Assembly (NCBI RefSeq): GCF_000332995.1
Contig: NZ_BANS01000047.1
Location: 1-48,801, forward strand
From: Gordonia amicalis NBRC 100051 = JCM 11271
Lineage (GTDB): Bacteria > Actinomycetota > Actinomycetes > Mycobacteriales > Mycobacteriaceae
DNA length: 48,801 nt
Direction: 5' to 3'
Both the position numbers and the translations under genes were made by a program. The notes under the pieces are model-generated. The model was not told the DNA's origin, did not search any database, and worked only from the letters and a program-made list of their open reading frames with translations. Of this stretch, positions 9,109-16,883 are shown piece by piece; the first letter of the stretch is position 1; the number at the start of each line of letters is the position of its first letter.

Positions 9109-10752
9109 CTACGCAGACCGGGCGGGTTGCTCGTCAGATTTCGACGGGTCAATCGGACAAACCGGCGTCCTTGCTGCCAAAGCGCTGGCGCGCATGGGTT
9201 TCGTGACCTTGCCGCCGGCGTTTCGCGGCAGGGCGTCGATGATCACGAGATCCTTCGGGTGCTTGAAGCGCGCCAGGTTCTCGTTCAGGTGGGGTCCCAA
9301 CTCCTCCAGGGTCAGGTCCTCGACACCGTCGGCGAGCACGACGACCGCGACGGGCACCTCGCCCCACTTCTGGTCCGCCCGGCCGATGACCGCCGCCTCG
9401 GCGACAGCGGGATGGCCGTAGAGGACGTTCTCGACCTCGGCGCAGTAGATGTTCTCACCGCCGGAGATGATCATGTCCTTGGCACGGTCGACCACGAAGA
9501 GGAATCCCTCGTCATCCTCCCGGACGAGGTCACCGGAGTGGAACCAGCCACCGCGGAAGGCGTCCGCGGTCTCCTCGGGCTTGTTCCAGTAGCCCTTCAT
9601 CAGGGTCGGCCCGCGGTAGACGATCTCCCCCACCTCGCCGGGCTTCACGTCGTTCATCAGCGGGTCGACGATGCGCGCCGTCACCGCAGGCACCACCTTG
9701 CCGATCGACCCGATCTTCCGCAGGGCGTCCTTGCCCTCGAGGATGCAGGTCACCGGCGACATCTCGGTCTGCCCGAACGACGTCATGTTGAGAACGCCCG
9801 GGAATGTCTCGTTGATGGCGTTGAGCACGGTGTCCGAGGCGGGGGCGCCACCCCAGCTGAGGTGACGTAGACGCAGGCCGCGCAGACGTGCCTGCTGTGC
9901 GGCGCACACTGCCTGCCATTGTGCGGGCACCATGAACACCGATGTCGAGCCCTCTCGCTCCAGCGTGTCGAGCATGACGTCGGGGTCGAAGGATCCCAGC
10001 GGATGGATGACGGCCCGGATTCCTCGGTAGAAGACCATCGCGAAGGTCGCGAGGCCCGCGATGTGGAACATCGGCGGGACGATCGATGCGACGTCACCGG
10101 GCTGCGGGTTCGTCGTGGAGATCGACGTGACGGCCTGCGACTGAAAGTTCTGGTGGGTCAGCATCGCACCTTTGGGACGGCCAGTGGTGCCCGAGGTGTA
10201 CATGATGATCGCGACAGCGTCCTCGGGGACGTCCACCGGCGGGAGATCCGAGGAGTCCTCGGCCAGGAGGTCCTCGAACGAAAGATGGTCGGGGTTGTCG
10301 CTCTCACCGACGACGACCACGGTGTCGGAGGTGCCTCCCAGGGCTCGCGCGGCATCCACGACGCCCGTCAGCGCCGATTCGGTGACCACGACCTCGGCGC
10401 CGCTGTCCGTCATGAGATAGGCGATCTCGCCGGGACTCATGCGAACGTTCACCGGCACCGCGATCGCACCGATGAGGGTCGCCCCCAGAATCGCCTCGAC
10501 GTACTCGGTGCGGTTGAGCAGCGCCATCATGACCCGGTCGCCGAACTCCACACCGCGTCTGCTCAGCGCCGCGGCGAAAGCCCGGGAGCGGTCGTCGATC
10601 TGCGTCCACGTGCGCGTCTGGCCGAGGAAGGTGATCGCGGGTTCGTCGGGAGTCGTCAGAGCGTGGCGGCAGACATGGTTGTTCCAGTGGTTGCGGCGCG
10701 AGCGGTAGGGCTCGGAGGTCACGTCGGTGACGGCCTCGGCGAATGCAGTCAT
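9109..10752 (-). CDS. fadD5: Fatty-acyl-CoA synthetase, FadD5-like paralog with altered C-terminus
   Basis: Tandem paralog of the 7448-9055 gene, 547 residues, with every AMP-binding motif kept: [38 protein letters not shown] and the catalytic lysine in AGGKVTK. After KVTKPMR the frame diverges: the expected ending QRFGSKDAGLSD, matching its neighbour, is found in the -1 frame stopping at 9149, while the actual frame runs on for about 27 unrelated residues to 9109. A one-base loss around 9200-9205 explains this. Because the change falls after the catalytic lysine the enzyme may still work, or the base may be a sequencing error. ATG at 10752 follows GGGAGACC and lies just below a candidate operator. 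Confidence 0.88.
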   Translation of the reverse strand: MTAFAEAVTDVTSEPYRSRRNHWNNHVCRHALTTPDEPAITFLGQTRTWTQIDDRSRAFAAALSRRGVEFGDRVMMALLNRTEYVEAILGATLIGAIAVPVNVRMSPGEIAYLMTDSGAEVVVTESALTGVVDAARALGGTSDTVVVVGESDNPDHLSFEDLLAEDSSDLPPVDVPEDAVAIIMYTSGTTGRPKGAMLTHQNFQSQAVTSISTTNPQPGDVASIVPPMFHIAGLATFAMVFYRGIRAVIHPLGSFDPDVMLDTLEREGSTSVFMVPAQWQAVCAAQQARLRGLRLRHLSWGGAPASDTVLNAINETFPGVLNMTSFGQTEMSPVTCILEGKDALRKIGSIGKVVPAVTARIVDPLMNDVKPGEVGEIVYRGPTLMKGYWNKPEETADAFRGGWFHSGDLVREDDEGFLFVVDRAKDMIISGGENIYCAEVENVLYGHPAVAEAAVIGRADQKWGEVPVAVVVLADGVEDLTLEELGPHLNENLARFKHPKDLVIIDALPRNAGGKVTKPMRASALAARTPVCPIDPSKSDEQPARSA

Positions 10753-10768
10753 TGCGGTCTCCCGTGTC

Positions 10769-10789
10769 GTCGGACACTCGTTGTCCGAC
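10769..10789. promoter_or_regulatory. Candidate TetR-type operator upstream of the second fadD
   Basis: A perfect 8-bp inverted repeat (GTCGGACA, 5-base spacer, TGTCCGAC) lies 17 bases upstream of the fadD start at 10752. Size and symmetry fit a TetR- or GntR-family operator in the promoter or leader. Binding protein unknown. Confidence 0.45.
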
Positions 10790-10917
10790 TCACCACCCTA
10801 GGTCGTGACTGTCACGGAATACGCTGTGCAGCCGATGATTTGCGCCTATGGAAGGGTTAGCCGGCTCCTATGGACGACGCCGGGGCGGCGTCTGCGCACG
10901 TGTCCCCCGGGACGGAG

Positions 10918-12165
10918 TCACCCCATGCGGTCCGCCCGGCACCGCAAGTACTCCCGGACGCGAGGGTCGCGGGCGGACGTCGCGGCGCGCTCGAAGTGCC
11001 GACGTGCCTCGTCGAGTGCGCCGGTGCGGGCCAGGAGGTCTGCGCGTGTGGCGTGGAAAGGCTGGAAGTCGTCGAGGTCGTGCTGCTCCTCGAGTTGCCC
11101 GAGCAGCGCCAGACCATCGGCGGGCGACGTCGCGCGCCCCACGATGGCGGCGTGCGCGACCCGTGCACCCAGTGTCGGGGTGACGGTGAGGAGGGCGGTC
11201 GACAAGGTCTCGAGTACGGCCCAGTCGACGACGCCGGTGCGTACGCGATCGGCGTGGACCGACTGCATGGCGGCCTCGAGCTGGAATCGCCCCATCGGTG
11301 CGCCGAGTGCGGCGGCACGTCGGAGCATCGCCTCGCCGTCGCGGATCAGTTCGCCGTCCCACAGCGCGGGGTCCTGCTCCTCGAGCGGGACGAACGGTCC
11401 GTTCCGTGCCGGCGCACGTGACAACGACAGGGCGATGAGAGCGGCGAGTCCCCATGCCTCGGGCTCGACGTCGAGGAGAGAGGCGAGTGTCACGGCGAGA
11501 TACAGCGCCTCCCCCGTCATCGATTCGACGGCGTCGGGACCGCAACCGGTCGCGTCGTCCCAGGCGATCGCGAAGCACCCGTAGACGGCCTCGAGCACCG
11601 CGGGCAGTCGTCCCGGCATCGCCGTGCGGTCGGGAACGGCGAACGGGATGCGGGCGTCGCGGATGCGTCGCTTGGCGCGGACGAGTCGTTGCGCCATCGT
11701 CGCGGGGGCCACCGCGAAGGCCGCGGCTATGTGAGTGGCCTCGAATCCCAGCACCGCCTGCAACATCAGGGGTGTCCGGATGGCCGGGTCGATCGCGGGG
11801 TGAGCGCAGGTGAACAGCAGTTCGTGTCGCTTGTCGCCGATCGCGTCGGGGTCGAGATCGTCGATGGGTGTCACGCTGGCCTCCCCGGCGGTATCGGCGC
11901 GGTCGTCGAGATCGACCGACATCCGGTGCGACGCGGACTTCCAGACGTCGCGCTGGTGGTTGCGGGCGACCGTGAGCAGCCACGCGGTCGGATTCTCGGG
12001 TATGCCGCGTGCCGGCCACGTGACGAGCGCACGTTCGAAGGCGGTCGACAACGCGTCCTCGGCGAGCGCGAGGTCGCCCGATGATGCGGCCAGGAGCGCC
12101 ACCAACCGCGAATACGCTTCGCGAGCGGCGTGTTCCGCGGCGGCGTGCGCTCCCGGCCGGTTCAT
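10918..12165 (-). CDS. ECF RNA polymerase sigma factor, ECF42 type
   Basis: Sigma factor of 415 residues. The first 180 residues hold sigma region 2 (AEDALSTAFERAL, WLLTVARNH) and region 4 (VLGFEATHIAAAFAV), followed by a long helical C-terminal extension of about 220 residues with TPR-like character. That extended architecture together with a DGPF-motif partner gene directly upstream identifies the ECF42 group, which works without a classical membrane anti-sigma factor (family knowledge). ATG at 12165 overlaps the partner stop by ATGA; the earlier in-frame Met codons lie inside the partner gene. Regulon is unknown. Confidence 0.9.
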   Translation of the reverse strand: MNRPGAHAAAEHAAREAYSRLVALLAASSGDLALAEDALSTAFERALVTWPARGIPENPTAWLLTVARNHQRDVWKSASHRMSVDLDDRADTAGEASVTPIDDLDPDAIGDKRHELLFTCAHPAIDPAIRTPLMLQAVLGFEATHIAAAFAVAPATMAQRLVRAKRRIRDARIPFAVPDRTAMPGRLPAVLEAVYGCFAIAWDDATGCGPDAVESMTGEALYLAVTLASLLDVEPEAWGLAALIALSLSRAPARNGPFVPLEEQDPALWDGELIRDGEAMLRRAAALGAPMGRFQLEAAMQSVHADRVRTGVVDWAVLETLSTALLTVTPTLGARVAHAAIVGRATSPADGLALLGQLEEQHDLDDFQPFHATRADLLARTGALDEARRHFERAATSARDPRVREYLRCRADRMG

Positions 12166-12539
12166 CCGTTCGGTGTCCACGCCCCGTTCACGGTGTACGT
12201 GGCCCCGGGTCGGATCTCGACGACACCCCAGTCGATGGGGGGCGCCTGACGTGCCCACTCGATGGCGGCGTCGAGGTCCTCGACATCGACGACGATGGAC
12301 CCGCCGAGCTGCTCCTTGGTGTCCGCGAAGGGACCGTCCTGGATGACGAGTTCGCCGTCCACCTTCCGCAGCGTGGTGGTGGCGGTCGAATGCTGGAGCA
12401 CCTCGGCACTCACCAGGACGCCGGCGTCCTGCAATGCCCGTGCGTAGGCGGAGAATGCTGCCTGACCCGACCGGATGGCGTCCTCGCCGAGCGTCGTGGC
12501 GTCCTGCTCCGGGTAGTGCAGCAGAAGTGAGTAATGCAT
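12162..12539 (-). CDS. YCII-related DGPF-motif protein, partner of the ECF42 sigma factor
   Basis: Small 125-residue dimeric alpha-beta barrel (YCII/DGPF) protein. The diagnostic segment QDGPFADTKEQLGG is at about residue 68-81. Genes of this family are almost always found beside ECF42 sigma factors and are thought to be part of the same regulatory unit or target set. It has an excellent AGGAGG ribosome site 5 bases before the ATG and is translationally coupled (ATGA) to the sigma gene, so it is the first gene of the operon. The biochemical role is not established. Confidence 0.92.
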   Translation of the reverse strand: MHYSLLLHYPEQDATTLGEDAIRSGQAAFSAYARALQDAGVLVSAEVLQHSTATTTLRKVDGELVIQDGPFADTKEQLGGSIVVDVEDLDAAIEWARQAPPIDWGVVEIRPGATYTVNGAWTPNG

Positions 12540-12630
12540 GGTCTACCTCCTGGTCACCGGACCGCCTCTCGGTCCGTGTGAGGAGATGACGAGCGTGCGA
12601 CCCGTCGATCGACAGCCTACGGCCGATGAA

Positions 12631-13149
12631 TCAGATTCCGCGGCGATCCGCCCGGACCGCGGCATCGGGCCACATCGGCGGGCACGCTGTCCCGGGTGTC
12701 GTGGCCAGTTCGAAATGCCACCACTCGTTGACGAATGTCCGGCACAACCCCCAGCGATGGCCGTTGCGTTCCAGCCAGGCAGCGCCCTCCCACGGGCCGA
12801 CGTCGACGGCCTCACCGCGAACGTGCGGTGACTCCTCCGCGGGAAGAACCCAGCGCCGGGCCGCCGCGGGACTGCCGTAGGTGGCGATGGCGTTCCGCCA
12901 CAACTGTCGCTGTTCGGCGTCGGTCCGTTTGCCGGAGGTGATGTACATCTGAATCCCTTGGGCGCGGCCGTCGTTCGCGGCGAGCGTGTACGACACCGCC
13001 AGTCCCGGTACGAGTCCGGCCGTCCCGGGGGCCAGGGCGGTGGGCGCTGCCACCGCCGGGCCGACGCCGACCACCGCACCGGTCACGGCACACGCAGCGC
13101 CGGCCACCGCGAGCGCGGCCCGCGTGAGTCCAGACGCGAAGATGCTCAT
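12631..13149 (-). CDS. M15-family D,D-peptidase, secreted
   Basis: Protein of 172 residues: an N-terminal signal peptide (residues 1-34, hydrophobic stretch ALAVAGAACAVTGAVVGVG, AxA-like end at VAAP) followed by a VanY/M15B peptidase domain. The zinc-binding pattern SPHVRGEAVDVG (His and Asp ligands, about residue 118-129) and the C-terminal WWHFEL (His ligand) are present. It should act outside the cytoplasmic membrane trimming D-Ala from peptidoglycan stems. ATG at 13149 is chosen because it puts the signal peptide at the N-terminus; an upstream frame adds 64 residues without sense. Divergent from the DUF2235 gene at 13247. Confidence 0.86.
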   Translation of the reverse strand: MSIFASGLTRAALAVAGAACAVTGAVVGVGPAVAAPTALAPGTAGLVPGLAVSYTLAANDGRAQGIQMYITSGKRTDAEQRQLWRNAIATYGSPAAARRWVLPAEESPHVRGEAVDVGPWEGAAWLERNGHRWGLCRTFVNEWWHFELATTPGTACPPMWPDAAVRADRRGI

Positions 13150-13246
13150 CAGACCAGTAAACCGTACGACCGACGTGTGCTGCGTGGACCGGTGTGCGGC
13201 ATTAACGTCGAATGTGTCGGGCCCGTCGACGCAATGGAGGGGCTGC

Positions 13247-14380
13247 ATGAGGAAACGCCTGATCATCTGCTGCGATGGCACGTGGAAATCATCGAAGGAT
13301 CCGCGGGTCTCCAACGTGGAGAAGATCGCTCGGGCCGTCAAGACCGATGCAGCCGACGGTGCCGTTCAACTGGTTCACTACGTGAACGGTGTCGGGACGG
13401 GCTCCGCGTGGTCCGACCGTGTCCTCGGAGGCGCCTTCGGTCGCGGGTTGAACGCGAATCTCGTTGACGCCTACCGTTTTCTCGTCCTGAACTACGAGCC
13501 CGATGACGAGATCTTCGTCTTCGGTTTCAGTCGAGGCGCGTACACCGCCCGCAGTCTGGTCGGGATGATCAGCAAGGTCGGGCTGGTCACGCCACGCCAA
13601 CTGGCCGAGAACCCCGCGAGCAACCTGTTCGAGAAGGCCCTGCAGTTGTATCGGGACGAGAACAAACGATCTGCCCTCGGTCGCGAGGTGCCGGTCGCGT
13701 TCATCGGCGTGTTCGACACCGTGGGAGCCCTCGGCGTTCCCGGTATCACCCGGTACAAGCACAACTTCCACAATGTGAATCTCGGCGCCAAGGTCGAGGT
13801 CGCGCGACAGGCGCTGGCGATCGACGAGTGTCGGCTGACGTTCGACCCGTGTGTCTGGGAGACCGCCGGTAACACCGAGACCGATGTGAAGCAGGTCTGG
13901 TTCGAGGGCGTGCACTCCGACATCGGCGGAGGTCTGAAAGTCGTCGAACCGTCCGAACTCACCCTGGCCTGGATGGTGCGGGAAGCGAGCCTGCGCGGTC
14001 TCGAGTTCTCCTACGACCGGTTCACGGCGATCCGGCAGCCGGTCGATCCCGTGTGCCCCGAGTATGCCGCCAACAAGTCGATGAACACCGCGTACCAGGT
14101 CATCAACCTCGTCAAACTCGCGATCGGACCATTTCGACTGCACGGCACCACCATTCGCCATCGGCGCCAGAGACGCAGGCTCGAGGTCGAGAAGGATCCG
14201 GCGTCGCCGATGTTGATCGCCGAACCCGCGCACACGCGATGGGAGACCGATCAGGACGGGCGCAGACGGAAGGCGCCCAACATCGGATGGTGGATCGACA
14301 TGTTCGACGGCGACCCCGCTGCGTTACGCGCCCGCGTCGTCGAGATCCCACCACTCTCGGCGCCACTCGCCACAGGGTGA
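13247..14380 (+). CDS. DUF2235 alpha/beta-hydrolase (Tle1-like phospholipase family)
   Basis: Protein of 377 residues with the DUF2235 domain. It begins with RLIICCDGTW, has the nucleophile elbow GFSRGAYTARSL (GxSxG, about residue 95) and the acid/base segments FIGVFDTVGALG and GVHSDIGGG (catalytic His region near 225). In Gram-negatives this fold includes the type VI effector lipase Tle1; in actinobacteria it is common as a cytoplasmic hydrolase of unknown substrate. The ATG at 13247 has GGAGGGG upstream. No signal peptide. A longer reading frame upstream crosses the promoter of the divergent peptidase and is rejected. Confidence 0.86.
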   Translation: MRKRLIICCDGTWKSSKDPRVSNVEKIARAVKTDAADGAVQLVHYVNGVGTGSAWSDRVLGGAFGRGLNANLVDAYRFLVLNYEPDDEIFVFGFSRGAYTARSLVGMISKVGLVTPRQLAENPASNLFEKALQLYRDENKRSALGREVPVAFIGVFDTVGALGVPGITRYKHNFHNVNLGAKVEVARQALAIDECRLTFDPCVWETAGNTETDVKQVWFEGVHSDIGGGLKVVEPSELTLAWMVREASLRGLEFSYDRFTAIRQPVDPVCPEYAANKSMNTAYQVINLVKLAIGPFRLHGTTIRHRRQRRRLEVEKDPASPMLIAEPAHTRWETDQDGRRRKAPNIGWWIDMFDGDPAALRARVVEIPPLSAPLATG

Positions 14381-14443
14381 CAGCAGCCTTCGGATCGAGA
14401 CCGAACGCCAGCACCCGCGGGCGAACGCCTCCCCGCGGCCGGG

Positions 14444-14533
14444 TCAGGCCTCCTTGACCGCGGCGATCTGGATGAGGTTGCCGCAGGTGTCGTCGGAGAC
14501 GGCCACGATTGCCGTGCCGACGTCGGTGGGCTG
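14444..14533 (-). pseudogene. Remnant of a VOC/glyoxalase-family gene (C-terminal end only)
   Basis: Reading the minus strand from 14533 to the stop at 14444 gives DVGTAIVAVSDDTCGNLIQI plus nine residues, the characteristic last beta strands of a VOC/glyoxalase protein, including the DTCGNLIQI metal-ligand region. An in-frame stop (14534-14536) sits directly upstream and no domain start is present, so only the tail survives. Just above it (14534-14623) is a 29-codon frame starting ATG and ending at that same stop; it has no clear ribosome site and I do not call it. Apart from this remnant and the hairpin at 14648, the 14381-14696 gap shows nothing else. Confidence 0.5.
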
Positions 14534-14647
14534 TCATGCCTTTCGTGGCGTGGGCCACCGTCTGGCGATCTCTGCCAGCGGTGCCGGATCGAAGTGATGG
14601 AACTTGGCACGTCCGCGTCTCATGTCTACGCGACTTGTAGAGATGAC

Positions 14648-14684
14648 GAAGCGGGTTCGTGGACAGTGTCCGCGAACCCGCTTC
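14648..14684 (-). terminator. Terminator hairpin after the MpaB-family gene
   Basis: Arms 14648-14663 and 14669-14684 form a 16-bp stem (one wobble) with a 5-base loop. It lies 13 bases past the stop of the minus-strand oxygenase gene at 14697. Confidence 0.7.
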
Positions 14685-14696
14685 GAGTAGTTCAGG

Positions 14697-15593
14697 TCAG
14701 TCCCTGGGGAACGGTACGCCCATGCGCTCGTAGGACTCGTAGACCTCTTTCATCTTGCCGTCCCGGAACGAGCCCAGAAGTGCCTTCACCGCGCGGCGAC
14801 GAGTCGCGGCGATCGGCTTGGGGTACTGCCTGGTGTTCATCAGCTTCTGCGCCCATTCCGGATGGAGATCCTGGATGGCCCAGTCGACGAGGCTCACCAC
14901 CGGACGCTGCCACGAGGGGTAGCGCCACGGTGCGGTCGGATTGAGGAGTTCGACGGTCGGCATGGTCACGGCCAGGTACGGCAGTGAGTCGGCGAGATAC
15001 TTGTCGACGCCTTCCTTCGTGGTCGGCACGTTCGCTCCGCCCAGCTCACGACCCATCCGTGCGTAATCGTGGAAGAACTCCTCGAGACGTTCGTCGCTGA
15101 GCGGGTCGGGATGGAAGGCCTTGTGCGACGCTGCGAGAGCCCACGCCTGCGTGCAGTAGTTCCAGGTCAGCAGATCGGCGTCGCTGGCCTTGTAGGCGTG
15201 GCCGTCGGGACGCACACCCTCGATGCGGTTGTGCATCCCCCGGACCGTCTTCGACACCCGTTCGGCCACCGGCGTCGACGCCAGTGCGACGCCGAAGAAG
15301 AAGGACAGGGTGTGTCCGGAACGTGAGGAGAATGCCTTCTCGTCGAACTGGCCGGTCGGCACGCCGTCGATCCGTTCGATGGCGCGCGTGTGCTCGTACG
15401 GCATCCAGGCCATGTCGGGGTGCAGGGTCTCCATCATCGCGGCGGCACCCATGGCGATCTGGACCGTCGGCAGGTGCTCGTGGACGTACCAGACAGCGCT
15501 CCCGGGTCCGAACCACCCGGGATCGCCCTTCGGTTCGGTGAACTGGACGTTCCGGAAGAACTCGTCCCGGATCGACTGGAAGGACTTGGCCAC
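14697..15593 (-). CDS. Oxygenase MpaB family protein (DUF2236)
   Basis: Protein of 298 residues of the DUF2236/MpaB family, haem-dependent oxygenases related to latex-clearing protein and the fungal mycophenolic acid enzyme MpaB. Family blocks are visible: GDPGWFGPGSAVWYVH near residue 22, the RSGHTLSFFFG segment near 92, and DADLLTWNYCTQAWAL near 137 with candidate haem-ligand His residues nearby. It is predicted to cleave or oxidise a C=C bond of a hydrophobic substrate. Start GTG at 15593 is the only usable start codon; the frame upstream is open but has no ATG, GTG or TTG. Divergent from the acyl-CoA dehydrogenase at 15782 across a short region with a candidate operator. Confidence 0.83.
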   Translation of the reverse strand: MAKSFQSIRDEFFRNVQFTEPKGDPGWFGPGSAVWYVHEHLPTVQIAMGAAAMMETLHPDMAWMPYEHTRAIERIDGVPTGQFDEKAFSSRSGHTLSFFFGVALASTPVAERVSKTVRGMHNRIEGVRPDGHAYKASDADLLTWNYCTQAWALAASHKAFHPDPLSDERLEEFFHDYARMGRELGGANVPTTKEGVDKYLADSLPYLAVTMPTVELLNPTAPWRYPSWQRPVVSLVDWAIQDLHPEWAQKLMNTRQYPKPIAATRRRAVKALLGSFRDGKMKEVYESYERMGVPFPRD

Positions 15594-15736
15594 CGCCCAG
15601 TCGAAGACGCTGCGCTTGTGTGGGACAGGCGCGACCGACGGGGTCGGCTCAACCGCGGGGTGGTCGGGTGCCCCGTGTGGTGTGGTTCTGCGGAAAGCCT
15701 GCGAGGTACCGCGTACTGTGGCCGCACAGGTAGATT

Positions 15737-15755
15737 ACATAGTTTACTAGGTGAG
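15737..15755. promoter_or_regulatory. Candidate operator site 1 of the catabolic locus
   Basis: A 19-bp sequence reading ACATAGTTTACTAGGTGAG in the divergent region between the MpaB-family gene and the acyl-CoA dehydrogenase gene, 27 bases before the latter start. It matches the site at 18898 at 13 of 19 positions without gaps. It contains the short palindrome TAGT-TT-ACTA. The proposed binding protein is the FadR-type regulator at 20108. Confidence 0.5.
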
Positions 15756-15781
15756 CGTAGAAGTATGGGAGGTTTGACCCG

Positions 15782-16816
15782 ATGATCACCGCGGAGCAGC
15801 GGGAACTCGCCGAGTCGGAACGGGCATGGCTCGGCAAGCACGATCCGATCGACCATCTGCGATCTCAGTCCGGACGAGCGGGGTCCCCGGAAGGGCTGGC
15901 GTCCGTCGATCCCCGTGCCCTGACCCACGTACGCGAGTCGGGTCTCGCTTCGATCCTCACCGCCGATGCGGGCGGCACCCATCCCGACCTCGCGGTCCTG
16001 ACCGCCGAACACGGTCGGGCCGCGAGTTCGCTGCCGGTCGCGGACCTCGCCCTCGGTGCGTGGCTGCTCGAGTTCGCGGGTCGCGCCGACCTCGCTGACG
16101 CCCACGCGTCCGGTGACCGCGTCGTCACGGTGGTGACGTCACCGTACGGTCAGTCGCTGCACGGTGACCGGATCGCGGCGATCAGCGCACCTTTCGTCGT
16201 CCTGCCGGACCCGGCTGATCGCGATCTCGTGGTGCTGACCGACGATGATGCGCTGTTCGTCCTTCCCGCCGGCGCCTCCCGGAGGACGATCGAGACGTTC
16301 GCCACCCTGGACCTCACCCGCCCGTGGGCTCGGACACGACTCGACGTCGACGCCGCAGAGCGCGTGGCCCTCCCCGTCGGTACGGCGTCGTGGTACCGGG
16401 ACGCCATCGCGGTCCACCGCGCCGTCGACTCCGTCGGTGCCGCCGAGGAACTGCTGGCCCGCACGGTCGAATATGCCGTACAGCGTGAGCAATTCGGTGC
16501 GGTGATCGGCTCGTTCCAGGCGGTCAAGCACCATTGCGCGACGATGGCCGTCCGGGTCTCCGCGGCGCAGGCGACTCTCGGTGCAGCCGTGGATTCGCTC
16601 GCGCTGTCGGAGGCTTCAGATCGTCGCCGACCGGTCGATGCCGCGGTGGCCTACGCGGCCGACGCCGCGAACTCCGTTGCGGGGCTCGCCCAGCAGGTAC
16701 ACGGTGGGATCGGCTTCACCTGGGAGCACGACCTCCACCTGTACCTACGGCGCATCAAGGTGAACGGGAACATCGACGGCGGCGTGCGGGAACGGCGCCG
16801 CGCGCTGGTCTCCTGA
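15782..16816 (+). CDS. Acyl-CoA dehydrogenase family protein (small-subunit type)
   Basis: Protein of 344 residues with an abbreviated acyl-CoA dehydrogenase fold. The N-terminal and middle domains are short and lack the usual flavin-contact WxTxG block, while the C-terminal helical domain is well kept: QREQFGAVIGSFQAVKHHCA (about 237-256) and QVHGGIGFTWEHDLHLYLRR near the end. This pattern is typical of the partner subunit in heteromeric acyl-CoA dehydrogenases of actinobacterial sterol and lipid catabolism. The natural partner is probably the convergent gene at 16884-18073. ATG at 15782 follows GGGAGG. Substrate unknown. Confidence 0.87.
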   Translation: MITAEQRELAESERAWLGKHDPIDHLRSQSGRAGSPEGLASVDPRALTHVRESGLASILTADAGGTHPDLAVLTAEHGRAASSLPVADLALGAWLLEFAGRADLADAHASGDRVVTVVTSPYGQSLHGDRIAAISAPFVVLPDPADRDLVVLTDDDALFVLPAGASRRTIETFATLDLTRPWARTRLDVDAAERVALPVGTASWYRDAIAVHRAVDSVGAAEELLARTVEYAVQREQFGAVIGSFQAVKHHCATMAVRVSAAQATLGAAVDSLALSEASDRRRPVDAAVAYAADAANSVAGLAQQVHGGIGFTWEHDLHLYLRRIKVNGNIDGGVRERRRALVS

Positions 16817-16823
16817 CCCGCCG

Positions 16824-16875
16824 GGATTCCGTCGAGGGAATGCGCGCCCATGTGCTCATTCCCTCGACGGGATCC
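16824..16875. terminator. Bidirectional terminator between the two acyl-CoA dehydrogenase genes
   Basis: Arms 16824-16842 and 16857-16875 pair over 19 bp with a single wobble around a 14-base loop. It sits between convergent stops at 16816 and 16884. Confidence 0.8.
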
Positions 16876-16883
16876 GTGAGTCG

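Noticed and set aside
10876..10892. Short hairpin after the ECF sigma gene
   Set aside because: A 6-bp GC stem without further support is common by chance at this base composition.
14534..14623. 29-codon frame beginning MRRGRAKFHHF on the minus strand
   Set aside because: No ribosome site and no recognisable family; it ends at a stop immediately before the VOC-gene remnant and is probably part of the same decayed region.
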